Shown: one piece after another, positions 1 through 12,689 of the stretch
How the letters are laid out: every line of letters begins with the position of its first letter
Position numbering within the stretch: position 1 is the first letter of the stretch
Assembly: GCA_026027325.1 (NCBI GenBank)
Contig: JAMSLZ010000008.1
Location: 1,661,094 to 1,725,093 of the forward strand
DNA length: 64,000 nucleotides
DNA from: Actinomucor elegans
Lineage: Eukaryota; Mucoromycota; Mucoromycetes; Mucorales; Mucoraceae
Direction: 5' to 3'
The notes under the pieces: generated by a model
The model's database searches: none
The model's input: only the letters and a program-made list of their open reading frames with translations
What the model was told of the DNA's origin: nothing
Made by a program: the position numbers and the translations under genes

Positions 1-794
1 AATGCCGTGCGCTTCTGGATATAAACCGGTGACTAAAGTCCAATGATTCGGGAAAGTAATTGACTACACCAACCATATAAATGAAAAAAAAAATATTTTA
101 AGGAAAATAATGCGCATATTTACCGGAAAAGATGGGTTCATGTATTCAGCTTTAATACCTTGTTTTGCTATTAATCCAGGTTAGTTCTATTATAACTTTT
201 GTTTTGCATGATTTTCCATGTTTTACCTAATAGATCGATATTTGGTGTAACTTTTCTATCTAGATAATCATTGCGGAAACCGTCCAAAGAGATATAAATG
301 ACAGTTGAGTCAAACCAAGCAGTGCCATTATAATAAAGCTTGCTATTCAATGAAGTTTCATCTAGTTCTTGGATCGGTACTTTAACCACGTAACCAAAGC
401 ATCCAAGTATCATCACTATAATGACAAGCTGTACACAATACGTCTTTTAAAGAAAGAAAGGGCTTAGTTTCCATAAATTATCAAAAAAAAGACAGTTTGT
501 CTACGTTACCATAGCCCAAGTTCTCTTAAACTTATTAGAAGGCTTTGATTGCCAACTCTCGTCATAATTTCCAATCTCGATCACTTCGTCGGTATTGTTC
601 AAAAGACCTTCACGTTCTGCGAAATCGCGATCAGATTCAGCTGCACCAAATACTCTTTCGTCTACTAAAGACGAGCTCCCCTTTCTCGCTAGAGTGTCCA
701 CTGCTAATGTCCTGAAATCTTGATTGCTCTTTCGCGTTCTTAGAGAAAGCGAAGAATCAGAATGCTGTAAATGGGGTGGAGTAGACCCTGACAT
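1..794 (-). CDS. Nucleotide pyrophosphatase/phosphodiesterase (NPP family), 5' part only
   Basis: Exons run 794-510, 428-227, 167-124 and 63-1, all joining in frame, and the gene continues off the left edge. The predicted protein is a type II membrane protein: about 95 hydrophilic cytosolic residues, a transmembrane stretch formed across the first splice junction (LVIIVMILGCFGYVV), then the catalytic domain. The metal-binding start SLDGFR is visible, followed by TPNIDLLAKQG and the nucleophile motif TFPNHWTLVTGLYPEAHG, in which Thr is the family nucleophile. NPP enzymes hydrolyse phosphodiester or pyrophosphate bonds of nucleotides outside the cytosol, usually in the secretory pathway or at the cell surface. 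Substrate specificity cannot be told from this fragment. The family call is firm because both metal-site motifs are present in order. Confidence 0.9.
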
Positions 795-1416
795 GTTCTT
801 CGATAAGAAAACAGAGAAAGAAAACCGATGTGAATGCTTAGAACCGATAAGAGGTGATTCAATTTTTCAATTTTTCGAAAGGTATTACCTTTGGCTTCTA
901 ATTCTTAAAATATTGAACGCATGCTTTTGATGCTTGAATTTTATTATGGATATACAGTTGTAAAAATAGTATACTTTTGATGGTTAAAATGACATTAATG
1001 CTTTTGTATATACTTTTTCTATATAAAATGCATGATTGATGGATCATGGAAATATAAGCCAAAGCATAATCAAGAAATAACTCTATAGCTTTTAAAGAGA
1101 AAAACTACATAATGTGTATTCAATTCGATGTACAATCATATACTGCATGTATTCTATCAGTAAACTTTGTACCTATCCTGATCTTTTGAATAGTACATCT
1201 TGATATGTAAAAAGCTACAAAAACGGGAAAAAAAAACTAGCATACTACAAGTACCGCTCTCCAATGATAGTTTGTATACATACTCGATTGGATGATTCAA
1301 CATCCAATCAAATAGTACCTGGGCTTTAATTACAGAGAGATCTGTTATTAGCTGTACACAAAATATGACATTGTTTTCTATCCTTTTTTTGCAATTCGAT
1401 AACCCATTATTGATTA
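795..1416. other. Intergenic region
   Basis: Divergent intergenic DNA between the NPP gene (minus) and the hypothetical gene starting at 1417 (plus). It is AT-rich and should hold both promoters. I see no coding or RNA gene in it. Confidence 0.5.
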
Positions 1417-2064
1417 ATGACTATCAAACAAAGTCGAAATGTTCTTCATTTGAGCATTACAGAAAGAACTGTGAGTATGAATGTCTGCTGTACTCGAGTT
1501 CTGTCCCATTCATTGAGAGTATATATATATATATATATAAAGGCTTTACGCGTAGTTTTATATGTAGCCCAAGACAAGATCGCATGGTATAATGACAATG
1601 GTTTACATAAGATAGTCTTGCAGGAACTCTACCCTGTTATCTTGAACAACCTGATTCATGACCAAGGCTTGTCAATGGTTAAAAGACAGAAAGCTGGAGA
1701 AGAGAACCAAGTCATTCATTGTACGTAATCTATTATATCTCTGGTATTTTGTGCTGCGAATTAAGTATGATATCATAGTGGATGGACTCCGTATTCTATA
1801 TCGATTTACTATCAAAAGAACCCAGCAGTCTTTAATCAAAACGGTACATTATTATTATTCTATCGAGAGCCAAAAACTGTGTTCTTCTGACACTTTTAAT
1901 CTTAGGAAAAAGAATTTATTTTTACCGAGAAAGAAGATGAAAAACCAACTATGAATACCATTTACAAAGGATTATCGATATACCCTTTTCAATTACTGGT
2001 CTCTGTAGATGATGAGCTTGTAGATAGCAATAGGACATTGGATTCATACTTCACTTCTTTATAA
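1417..2064 (+). CDS. Unrecognised 148-residue protein, four exons
   Basis: I do not recognise this protein. A coherent model joins 1417-1474, 1556-1720, 1779-1843 and 1906-2064, with acceptable donors (GTATGA, GTACGT, GTACAT) and TAG acceptors, and the frame is kept throughout to a TAA. This gives 148 residues. The middle (VAQDKIAWYNDNGLHKIVL) and the third exon (LDGLRILYRFTIKRTQQS) look like a folded alpha/beta domain. A charged Glu/Lys/Asp-rich linker follows, and the end is hydrophobic then acidic (LLVSVDDELVDSN). There is no signal peptide or transmembrane helix. The first intron carries a TA microsatellite. The neighbouring gene on the right converges on it, 92 nt away. The exon frames support a real gene; the function is unknown. 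Confidence 0.5.
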
Positions 2065-2156
2065 AGACAATAAACAGCGATTTTTTTTTTTTTTACAGTA
2101 AGAGAGTAAAGGGTAATGTGATAAAATGGGGGGGGGGGTATAAAACGATACTTTTG

Positions 2157-5100
2157 TTAAGCTACTCTTGCTCTTTTAGAAGGCGCCAAAGCATTACTGT
2201 TTTGAGTTGATTCTGTAGCTGTATCTTGTTCATCATCACTGATTAAATCAATGATATCCACTATGGGTTCTACAGCCTTCTCGTACTTAACAATCTTATT
2301 GTCTTCTATATCGCTATCGTCATCGTCAGTGTCTGGATCGTCCATCTTTGTTATTCTGAAATTAGTATGATCTTTGGTGTATTCTATTTCTAATACATTC
2401 TTGGGTAACTCTTTCATTAAAGACTCCATCATTAAGTCTCGCTTCAAGTCTTCAGGACCAATCCGACAATTACAGTGAGGACAACGCCAGGTCGCAAGTG
2501 ATTTTTTCTTGTTTGTCAGTAAATAACCTTCTAAATCAAAAGCCTATCAATAGGATTAGACACACTGCACTCATCATCGATTGAATATACCTACGCTTGC
2601 ATGTTTACACTTTTTGCTACGCACAGGTTGTTTGATTCTAACAAGGGTGATAGGACAACGGAAACCCACTTTGACAGATTCTTGTAGAATAATAATATCA
2701 TCATCATCGTTCTTGTTAGTGTCACAACCCAACATAGAATCAATCAAATCGTAGCTTTCTTGGATAGTAATCGCAGTATCTTTAACAAGGCGTAAGATAT
2801 AGTTATGACTATAGCCTGTAAAGGCATTGATACTAAAATAATATTTCTATATATACAAAAGATCAATACAAGTACATTCTTGCCCATGAATTAAAAGACT
2901 TACACAACAGCAGCCGATCTGATGTATCTTTAAGACGTTTTGACCTTGCTTGATCATGGGTGTTAGGTCATAACTTGCGTCTTTACCCATATGGATATAT
3001 GAACCATCTGGTTGGCGCTTTTTACTTTTCTAAACAACAAAAGAAAAAAGATATAAGCACTTTACACGCAGTTATGGAAAATATCGTTCGGTTACCTTTT
3101 GTAGCCGTATATCTTGATAATTCATTTCTATACGACAATCACCATTGGGCCATTCACATTTACTTTCAAATCCTTCTATATGCCAGCAATTAAGGATAAA
3201 ATGCAAAGTCAAATGTCCATCTGTATCATTCAGTGTCTCGACGCGTTCTGGCAGATACAAGCGCTTGTAATCGGTAGGCGAGATATAGAACGACTTGGGG
3301 GTAACAACAACATCGTGAACTAGTAGGAAAGGTTTGACGGTATATGCATGCTGGATGAAGTACGTGACACGATCATTCTGGGGATCATCGAATCTCATGT
3401 CAGAATAAGGATCGGCAAGTTTTTGTAATTTTTGAGGTCTGGGTGTAGTACCACCGCCAGGTAAATGTATCGAGTTGATGTCGGCTTGAGGCAGAGAAGG
3501 CAGGTATAAACGAGTACTTTCAGGTCGTGATCTTCGCGAGATGCTCGTTGTTTCATTGGCAGTAGGAGTGGCTGCGGTTGTAGTAGCCGGTTGTGCCATA
3601 GGTGTTACTACAGGCGAGAAAAAGCTGGGAAGGGTGGATTGAGCTGAAGCGTTATTTACATTATCATTTCTATTAATATTAACTACAGTAGTAGTAGTAG
3701 TGGGATCAGCAGCAGTAGTTGATCCATTGGAGGATGGTGTAGGATTATTGTTATAAACAGGTTGAATGGTCGACGATGGGCCAGGCTGGTTAGTTGTAGA
3801 TTGTAAACCAAGTGAAATATTGGTAGCAGAAGTCAATTGTACACCAGAAGAACTAGTTGCAGCAGTAATTGTAGATTGAGCTACATGGGCATTTGTATCT
3901 ACCAAAGGATCAGTAAGGAGGATCGGTTGACTAGATTGAGCTGCTGAGGACTGAGTCGCAGATAGACCAGCAGAATAAGCTTGAGTAACAGGAAACATTT
4001 GGTTGACAGGCGATGTGGCAACATTGGTATAGCTAGGAAAAGATTGAGTTACAGGTGTAGTCGGAGTAGAATTCGAAGCTGATCGTACACTATGACTATT
4101 AGGCGATGCAGCGTTATATTGTGTCCCATTTTGATTATAACGGTTCTGTATTCTAACAGAATCCTGACGCTGCTGAGCCTTCTGCTGTTGCTGCTGCTGT
4201 TGCAGCTGTTGCAGCTGTTGCTGAATCTGTAACAAGTTACCTAGATTAGCATTTTGATAATATTGAAAAAAGGTTTGTGTTGTATCTTGGCCTGGAGGTG
4301 GAGGCTGTGTACTATTAGCAGTTAACGACTGACATAATTGCCTATAGTATTGTTGATATTGCAGCTGCTGTTGTATTTGTTGTTGCTGCTGTTGCTGCTG
4401 CTGTTGTTGCTGCTGCATTTTCAATTGCTGCATCTGCTGCTGCTGTTGCTGCTTCTTTTTTAACTCTTGCTGTTGTTTTATATGCTGTTGCTGTAGCAAC
4501 TTCTGTGCTTGAACTAATTGCTGCTGCTGTATATACTGCTGCTGTTGCTGTTTCTGTAGAAATTGTATATACTGGGGTTGCTGTTGCTGCGCCTGCTGCT
4601 GATGCTGGGATTGTGGTGGCGTGGAGCGTTGCTGTTGTTGCTGATGCTGTTGTTGCTGATGCTGTTGTTGCTGATGCTGCTGTTGCTGATGCTGATGCTG
4701 ATGCTGAGTTTGTTGAGTTCGCTGCCATTGCTGAAGATAAGAATTATATTGCTCTCCATTATTAGCCAAAGCTTGGTGCGATGACTGAGAGGTTTGTTGA
4801 TGAACAGCTGACATCTTACTAACATGAGGTGATATCTGTGGAGAAGCAATAGTTGAAGTAGGTGATTGAGGTACTCCTGAATCAAAAAGCGATTTGACAA
4901 GTGAATTAATATTGCTTAATGAAAGAGATGCAGGTAAATTGTTATTGATTGTAGTTGCTGGTGACTGGGGTGAAACGATAAATCGCTGACCCACTGGAGA
5001 AGTAGGTGTGGACTGTTGAGCTGTAGACCCAGTTGACATAATGGAGGTATCGCTTGGCCTCCTTTTTAATACCAATTTGTGTAGTTCATAATAGCACTTT

Positions 5101-5475
5101 TTAGTATACTCTGTAATAATTAATTGAAGTTAGTACACGGAAATTGATAAAAAGGCACTCCATACCTTGGCCATTTGCTGATAGTTTCATGCAATGTTCA
5201 TTTACTACCTTCAAGGTTTGCATGCCCGACCAAGGGCCGTATTCCATAGCTTTGTCTCGAATAACAGAAATACATTCTAGAAGCGCATTCTCGTTATGAA
5301 TGTTATAAGCGCGCGGATCTGTAATCCATGATAGTAGTTCATCGCACGCTCCACCGTAAGTGGATATGTCGCGTAGCTCGTTTGCCAACTGTAATAATCG
5401 AATGTTGTTCTTTTCAAATATCTCTTTATCCTTGTCGGAAAGCCCAGTTATATCTAAATTGGTGAAAGTCGTCAT
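2157..5475 (-). CDS. ZMIZ/PIAS-like SP-RING protein (probable SUMO E3 ligase or transcription co-regulator)
   Basis: Exons 5475-5166, 5110-3096, 3029-2906, 2815-2595 and 2543-2157 join in frame to give 1018 residues. Residues 1-103 form a helical N-terminal domain (ELLSWITDPRAYN is reminiscent of the ZMIZ1 N-terminus). A Gln/Ser/Thr-rich region follows, with long polyQ runs at roughly 230-415, then a PINIT-like region from about 675 containing IGCCCYSHN. The SP-RING zinc finger lies at about 867-925 (FRCPITL, CKHASAFDLEGYL, WRCPHCNC). The acidic tail holds a probable SUMO-interacting motif, VDIIDLISDDE. SP-RING proteins of the PIAS/Siz/ZMIZ group promote SUMO transfer from Ubc9 and co-regulate transcription in the nucleus. 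The third exon is placed with a GTGTAAGT donor because only that restores the frame. The 5' leader may contain another intron. Confidence 0.9.
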
Positions 5476-6321
5476 ATTCCCTGCTAGTACTATAAATAAG
5501 GACATTAGTATGTTTTAAACGGTAATTTTTCGATAGAATAGGTACAATGAGTATTGCAGTTTTGTGTTTGAGTAGCATTGAGTGAAGACTCTTCTTTATG
5601 TTTATCAAAAAAAAAAAGCGATCGTATAAGTAACTAATCAAAACTTCTCTAAACCTATTTCAACTTTATATATATACCTGTTGTAGAGGCTCGATCGTCG
5701 CTATTCATAACTGAAACGATAAGAAAAAGGAACTCGAGAAAGTTGAAAGGTTTTGCCAAAAAAAAAAAGTATTATACGTCATCATATACAGAACGGAACC
5801 AATCATAGTCGACTCCAATGTATGTACCGAGAATCTAGGCATGTCCCTTTTATTGTTGACATTTTGATAAATAAAAACGACGCGATTAAATCAGGAGACA
5901 AGGAAAACGATGAAACCATATATGTTTAAGTATCTCGAATTACTTGAGTTGATTCTTTTGTCAGCGCTGTCGTACAAATACAAAGCATCGAACTTGACGT
6001 TTTTCCATTTTGCTGTTATCTTCTCTTGAAATATCTTAAAGGTTTCTTGTAACGTATCTAGTATATAGTAAAATCAGATCAAAGGATCTCAACACCTGGT
6101 AACTAAGTCACCATAGCAACCATAGCAGTCACATAGTAGCCGTGAACGCAACCATAATGACTCTACCTGTCGAGATCAAGTTGTTTTAGCTATTAAGGAT
6201 ATTTGAGTGAATTATACACCCATTAAGCGCAGTTTACTATAGACACGACGTATATATTTAGCAACACTTATATCTAGCTGACTTTCATGCATAAAACTAA
6301 TGTATTCTCTGTCTTTATTAG
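5476..6321. other. Intergenic region
   Basis: Lies between the start of the ZMIZ-like gene and the stop of the proteasome gene, both on the minus strand. It probably holds the ZMIZ-like promoter and leader and the PSMA6 3' UTR. I see no further gene. Confidence 0.45.
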
Positions 6322-8012
<1,691 letters not shown>

Positions 8013-8711
8013 TTAATTAGAAGTGGATGAAGCGGATCTACTACGGCGACGACGGCGCTTGCTCTGTCTATGTCTATCCATGCTACTAACACTACTACTT
8101 CTACTTCTGCTTCTTCTACTTCTTCTGCGATTACTTCTACTGCTACTACTGCGACTACTACTGCGACTACGGCTACGGTTACTACTCGAGCTACTAATGC
8201 TGCTGCTTCCACTTGATCGGCTACTTAAGCTACTGTCACTTTCACTTCCAGAATCGCTTTCAGAGCCTGAAGAACTACTACTACTGTATTCGCTTGATGA
8301 CGAAGAAGAGGAATAAGATCTGTATACACAATATGAGTTGTAGATTCGATGTTGCAACTCCAATAGGGCTTTTTTTTATACCTTGATCTCTTTTTATTTT
8401 TTCGACGCTCTTGCTGCTTTTTCTTCAAGATTCTATCAGCTAAACCGCGTTTATCTTGAATTTCTTCAGGTATTTCAGGTTGATATAGTTTAATTGGTTT
8501 TTTCAACTGTTGTGTACGTGTAGGTCTCACTTTATAACTTCTATCTTTCTTGCATTCATAAGTCTATTTATTATTCGAGATTAAGTGATGAGAACAACAT
8601 TATAAATACATTTTTACTTACCCAGTGACCGTATTCAAGACACTTTTGGCATTGTGTTGTTGTAGCAGCTTTTTTGGCCGTACCATGATATCTTGGACCT
8701 GTTCTATACAT
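8013..8711 (-). CDS. ZCCHC10-like CCHC zinc-knuckle / RS-rich protein
   Basis: Exons 8711-8622, 8563-8382 and 8319-8013 give 192 residues, the length I recall for human ZCCHC10. A single CCHC knuckle (CQKCLEYGHWTYEC) sits near residues 20-34, split by the first intron. A basic Lys/Arg-rich segment follows (RTQQLKKPIKLYQPEIPEE, then KKKQQERRKNKKRSR). The last hundred residues are Ser and Arg/Ser repeats ending in a basic cluster. This layout is that of the ZCCHC10 family, nuclear proteins probably tied to RNA metabolism. No enzyme activity is expected. The start ATG lies two bases inside the exon that follows an upstream intron (8798-8714), so the leader is spliced. The serine run is encoded by imperfect trinucleotide repeats. 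Confidence 0.85.
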
Positions 8712-8798
8712 TACTAAATAGGGATCAAGATGTTTTCTTTTTTGTAATCAAGGAAAAGAATTTTAGTAAATAGGTTGATGAAGCTTATTCATTCATAC

Positions 8799-8885
8799 GT
8801 TAAGAAATTTCATCCAATAGAATGAGCGATCTTGTCGGGCTGTGGACTCAGCCAATAACTGCCAATACTGCTTGAACCCTTCCAT
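8799..8885 (-). CDS. Possible upstream ORF (29 residues) in the spliced leader of the ZCCHC10-like gene
   Basis: An ATG at 8885 opens a frame that looks coding (MEGFKQYWQLLAESTARQDR and onward) up to a GTATGA donor at 8798. When the intron 8798-8714 is removed, the next exon begins TAATG. The small ORF therefore stops at TAA exactly where the ZCCHC10-like ATG starts. The frames do not join, so this is not an N-terminal extension. It could be a translated micropeptide or a regulatory upstream ORF. I do not recognise the peptide. Confidence 0.4.
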
Positions 8886-9816
8886 TACGAAAAAACTAAG
8901 CAAGCAATATCTATTTACTATACAGTTTCAATATATTTATTTTATTTTATACAGTTGAAGTATTAATACGAAAATAAGATAATGTCTATACAACGATGCA
9001 TTTCTATATTAATTCTTCATATATTGAGTCTTTGATTTCCTTACAAGCGGAAATTGAAATGAAAGGACTAGTTTAATCTCACCGACATAACTGTTAGCAG
9101 AAAAAATTGCATACAGCTAACTAACAAAACAAGGTATAGCTTTGATATCTGAGAAATATATAGAGAAAAATGTGTTTTTTTATAACTAGTATTATCATAG
9201 CGATGGCTGCGTTCAACAAACTGCTATATAACTCCGTCATTGTAGCTTTTTTTTTATCAACTGGAGCAAGTCCATGTTTTAATTACATATAAAAACTGTA
9301 TGTAATTCAAAAGAAAATATGGATTTCTTTCACTTTGGTTAACTTTAATATTTACCAACTTGTATATATCGCATTATATGCCGCGATTTTTAATTTTTTG
9401 GAAAATGTCTGAGCCTCCAAATTTATAAAATTTTACCAGCTTATTAGCAAATTGACATGGCGCACTTGAAAAGCGTGAGATCTCGGTCGATCTCGGTAAA
9501 ATGTCGCATCCAATGGCGCGTACATGTTCAAAATGAATCATTATATCTAAACATACTTTTATTTAAACCATTATTTGTTTTACTTTACCCAACGTCATAT
9601 ATATATGCACACATACGATGACAAGGGATTCATCTTTGCTTTCGTCCTATTTGAGCCTCAAACTGGCTTGATTTAGGTATATTTTGTGACGTAACATACC
9701 CGCTTCCTTTCAAGTGGTATGTTATTATTGAGTTTATAAATAAGAGAAAAAAGTGTTTTCGTTCTATTTCTTTTCCCTTTTCCTTCTTCTTCTAGTCCTT
9801 TATAACAAAAAAAGAA
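8886..9816. other. Intergenic region with one copy of a dispersed motif
   Basis: Divergent region between the ZCCHC10-like gene (minus) and cofilin (plus). It includes a copy of the dispersed bipartite motif (9489-9548). A pyrimidine-rich leader lies just upstream of the cofilin ATG. No gene is seen. Confidence 0.5.
9489..9548 (+). repeat. Dispersed bipartite motif, copy A
   Basis: The core GATCTCGGTAAAATGTCGCA is followed about 17 nt later by TTCAAAATGAATCATTATAT. The same two blocks with the same overall spacing (60 nt) recur at 55348-55407, and diverged copies occur elsewhere in intergenic DNA of this window. Confidence 0.5.
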
Positions 9817-10534
9817 ATGGTAAGTCCTAAGATTTATTATCACGTCTCTCATGAGAAAGCGTGAAAGAGTATAAGGGGTGATTTTTTTTTAAAAGGGCGT
9901 TTGTCTGGAAACAAGATGAAAAAAATAAGATGGACTAATACATCTCTAGTCTTCCGGTGTAGCAGTTAACGAACAATGTCTTGAGCTCTATCAGGACCTT
10001 AAGCTTCGTAAGAAGTACAAGTACATCATCTTCAAGTTGAATGGTAAAAAAAAAAACGCTTCCCCGAGATAAAGCACCAGACTAATTTTGTAAATAGATG
10101 ACAACACTGAAATCATTGTTGAAAAGTTTGCTGAAGCTGCTGATTATGATGAATTCGTGGCCCAACTTCCTGAAGATGAACCTCGTTATGCTGTCTATGA
10201 TTTTGAATACGAAAAGCCTGGAGAGGGTAAGAGAAGCAAGATTACATTCTACGCTTGGTAAGTTCCATTTATCTAGTCATTTATTTAGTTTACTGATATA
10301 CGCGTTTTGATAGGGTCCCTGATACGTCTAGAGTTCGTCAAAAGATGTTGTACGCTTCTAGTAAGGACGCTCTTCGTAGAAACTTGGTTGGTTTGGCTAT
10401 TGAGATTCAAGGCACTGACTCTTCTGAGGTATAAAAAAAAGTGTTTGTTTTTGTTTTTTTTGTATGTATATTAACATGTTGATTCTTAGGTTGATTATGA
10501 CACCGTCTTGGATAAGGCTAACCGTGCTGCTTAA
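9817..10534 (+). CDS. Cofilin (ADF/cofilin actin-depolymerising factor)
   Basis: Five exons (9817-9819, 9950-10043, 10098-10257, 10314-10428, 10490-10534) give 138 residues. The first exon is only the ATG, as in several fungal cofilin genes. After the start come [18 protein letters not shown] and [11 protein letters not shown], then the YAVYDFEYE strand. The long actin-binding helix follows with [23 protein letters not shown]/cofilin proteins sever and depolymerise ADP-actin filaments in the cytoplasm. The Ser after Met is the usual inhibitory phosphorylation site of the family. The promoter side has a pyrimidine-rich tract just before the ATG. Length and motif order fit the family closely. 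Confidence 0.96.
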
Positions 10535-11353
10535 ACTTAATATTATAAACGAAATAAACAATATAATCCTCTACTTATAAAGTAAAAGACTTGTGGTTCA
10601 CCAATCTAATAGATGGTAACAGGTTTTCCCAATGATAGGATCATACTTTGATTCCACATAAGTAGAACTCTTGAGTAGATATCTATTAAAGGAACCATTT
10701 GCCAAGATATCATAGCCTAGATGCTTTAAAATCAGTTTTGACACTAAAAAAAGATACTACTGGTACTGAACATTTTACTATTTCTGTTCCCGCCTTTCTT
10801 TGGATCAAATATACAAGCCCTGTGCATGTGCAAGCCAACTATCCTAAATCTACTTATTATGTAGTATTATTAAACCATCTAGTGCTTCTATAGTAACTCC
10901 ATAGTTAACGATAGATCTCTATATACATCTATACTGAGTTTGATATAGCCACTAGGCAGCAGATAATAGTGTACCCAGGGGGATGACTAGCACTTATCAA
11001 AGTAGGACAGCATAGTGACATTAAAAAGACGCGTGCTTTTTAATATAGCGCCTATACCAATCATCATCAACCTGAGCCACAGCGAGTTAACCAATCTCGA
11101 GTCTTACTATCAAAAAAGTGACCCCATTTATTGAACACCGATCTAAACGCGACATGTTGCTGTTGGATTTTTTTTTTTTTGCAGTACTACTTGCTGTCAA
11201 AATAAAATAGAATAAAACTCCCGTATGTGTGCATGTGTGTAGTACTAATAAGGAACCGGAGCTGTGTGGAGCTTGTAAACCCATCAATCGGGTCAATGCC
11301 AACGCGTTTTATTTCAGAAAATGCATTGCGGTTGTGTATAAATAACAATAATA
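10535..11353. other. Intergenic region (convergent)
   Basis: Lies between the 3' ends of cofilin and the Sds3-like gene. Short open frames exist but show no recognisable protein, and I call none of them. Confidence 0.45.
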
Positions 11354-12689
11354 TTAAGTGGGTAACGTTGGTCTCTGCTGATCATAACGCCAAGGATTTA
11401 ATGGTGGCAAAGTGAAAGATTTTTCAGTAGTTTCTTGTTTAAAATCTTTTTGATATTGTCGATCGGCCAGCGATGCCAACATATCCAAGGGTGGTGATGA
11501 TTCGCGTACATTAGTCGGTGATAATTTTCGATAAGGTGAAGTAGGTGTTTTTAATGATGGTTCTTGTTTGGCCCACTCAAGATCATTCTCAACTTCTTCT
11601 TCAGATAGACCTAAGGTTAAAGAGCGTAATAAAAAGAGTCAAGGATTTATAGATTATTAGTAATATTTTGCGTTTGTTAGTTATATGAAAAAGGATATTA
11701 ATCATAGAAGGTCTGTCTGGAGGAACCCATTCAGAAAGATGTTCATCATCTAAAGAGCCTATTACAAAAATCAATAAAAAAAAAAGTCAAACAACCAAAG
11801 AATCGCGTACTTGATGCTTGATTTGAATAGTATTCTTGTTCCAAGATGCTAATTTTGCGCTGTACATGTTGTATCATGGATCGTCGTAAAGTCAACTTGT
11901 CCCACTAGTAAAATATACGTTAGAATAAGATAATTAAATGCTATTGATACTATACATGATACTGCGAATAAGCTGCATATTTCTGTGAATTAAAGAAATT
12001 GGTAATATTTCCTTCGGCAAGTGACCGACGCATTTCTGCTACATTCAGCATCTTGGTCCGCTTAGATTCAATATCGCCGAGCAATTTATGATATTCAGCA
12101 TGAGACCCGTCCTTGACTGCCTTTTCAAGCTTGTCTAATTCACTTAATCTATACAACGTAAGTCATCAAGGTTTCAATATCAACGTGTTACATACCTTTC
12201 TTTAATGATAATATCTCTTTGAGCTTTCTTGGCTTCTCTGGCTTCTTTAGACATCCGCTGCGCTGTATTTCTAGTTTCGCGTTCATTATCATCCTTTACA
12301 TTATACGATAGGTTGGTTACAGTAGAAGAACTTGAATGGATAGGAGGCGGTGTTATCATATCTCGCTTCTTATTCACCACAACAAGATCTTTAGTCTTTC
12401 TTTTTCGTTTTCTAGAGTCTGTGGTATCATATCCACTTGATTCAACCGACTGAGACCGCGTTACACGACCTCCATTTACCGAATTCGTTGCAGTTGCACT
12501 GGCAGAAGCCATGTTATTACTACCGCTATTATTATTTTCGGCTAAAGAGACGGGAGAGCTAATTCCTCCTCCTCCTTCTTCCTCGTCCGCTTCCGTCATA
12601 ACTGGTGAAGCAGATCGTGTAGACCTACTTGTTCTTCTTGTTTGAATGCGATTATGGTTTGCTTCTTCCATCAAGGTACTTTCTTCCAT
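11354..12689 (-). CDS. Sds3-like (Sds3/BRMS1 family) histone deacetylase complex subunit
   Basis: Exons 12689-12196, 12148-11956, 11904-11811, 11758-11699 and 11610-11354 join in frame to 365 residues. The N-terminal 150 residues are low complexity, acidic then basic (SRKRKRKTKD). From about 150 to 265 there is a long coiled-coil region (ARE/KAQRDIIIKERYRLSELDKL, SHAEYHKLLGDIESKRTK, then WDKLTLRRSMIQHVQRKIS). It resembles the Sds3/BRMS1 helical core that scaffolds Sin3-Rpd3 deacetylase complexes in the nucleus. The C-terminal part is Pro/Ser-rich with TPTSPYRKLSP. The fourth intron (11698-11611) has no GT or GC donor and fits a U12-type intron. The family call is by pattern recall and moderate; coding status is firm. 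Confidence 0.7.
11611..11698 (-). other. Candidate U12-type (AT-AG) intron in the Sds3-like gene
   Basis: Read on the minus strand, the intron begins ATATCCTT, the exact minor-spliceosome donor consensus. It ends with CTCTTTAACCTTAG, where TCTTTAAC matches 7 of 8 bases of the U12 branch consensus TCCTTAAC. Length is 88 nt, phase 1. No GT occurs anywhere between the last coding codons and the acceptor. Removal restores the frame on both sides. Confidence 0.75.

Noticed and set aside
4342..4900. Long Ala-, Ser/Asn- and Leu-rich open frames on both strands over the polyQ region
   Set aside because: They are alternative-frame readings of the CAG/CTG-type repeats inside the ZMIZ-like coding exon; the true frame is fixed by the flanking domains.
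8023..8316. Leu-rich ORF on the plus strand
   Set aside because: Antisense reading of the Ser/Arg repeats of the ZCCHC10-like gene.
8714..8885. Extending the ZCCHC10-like protein N-terminally with the 29-residue leader peptide
   Set aside because: Splicing at the only good donor and acceptor puts a TAA before the main ATG, so the frames do not join.
11699..11728. Use of a normal GT donor (GGGTTCC) instead of the U12-type donor in the Sds3-like gene
   Set aside because: It puts the downstream exon in a frame that stops early and discards coding-like residues.
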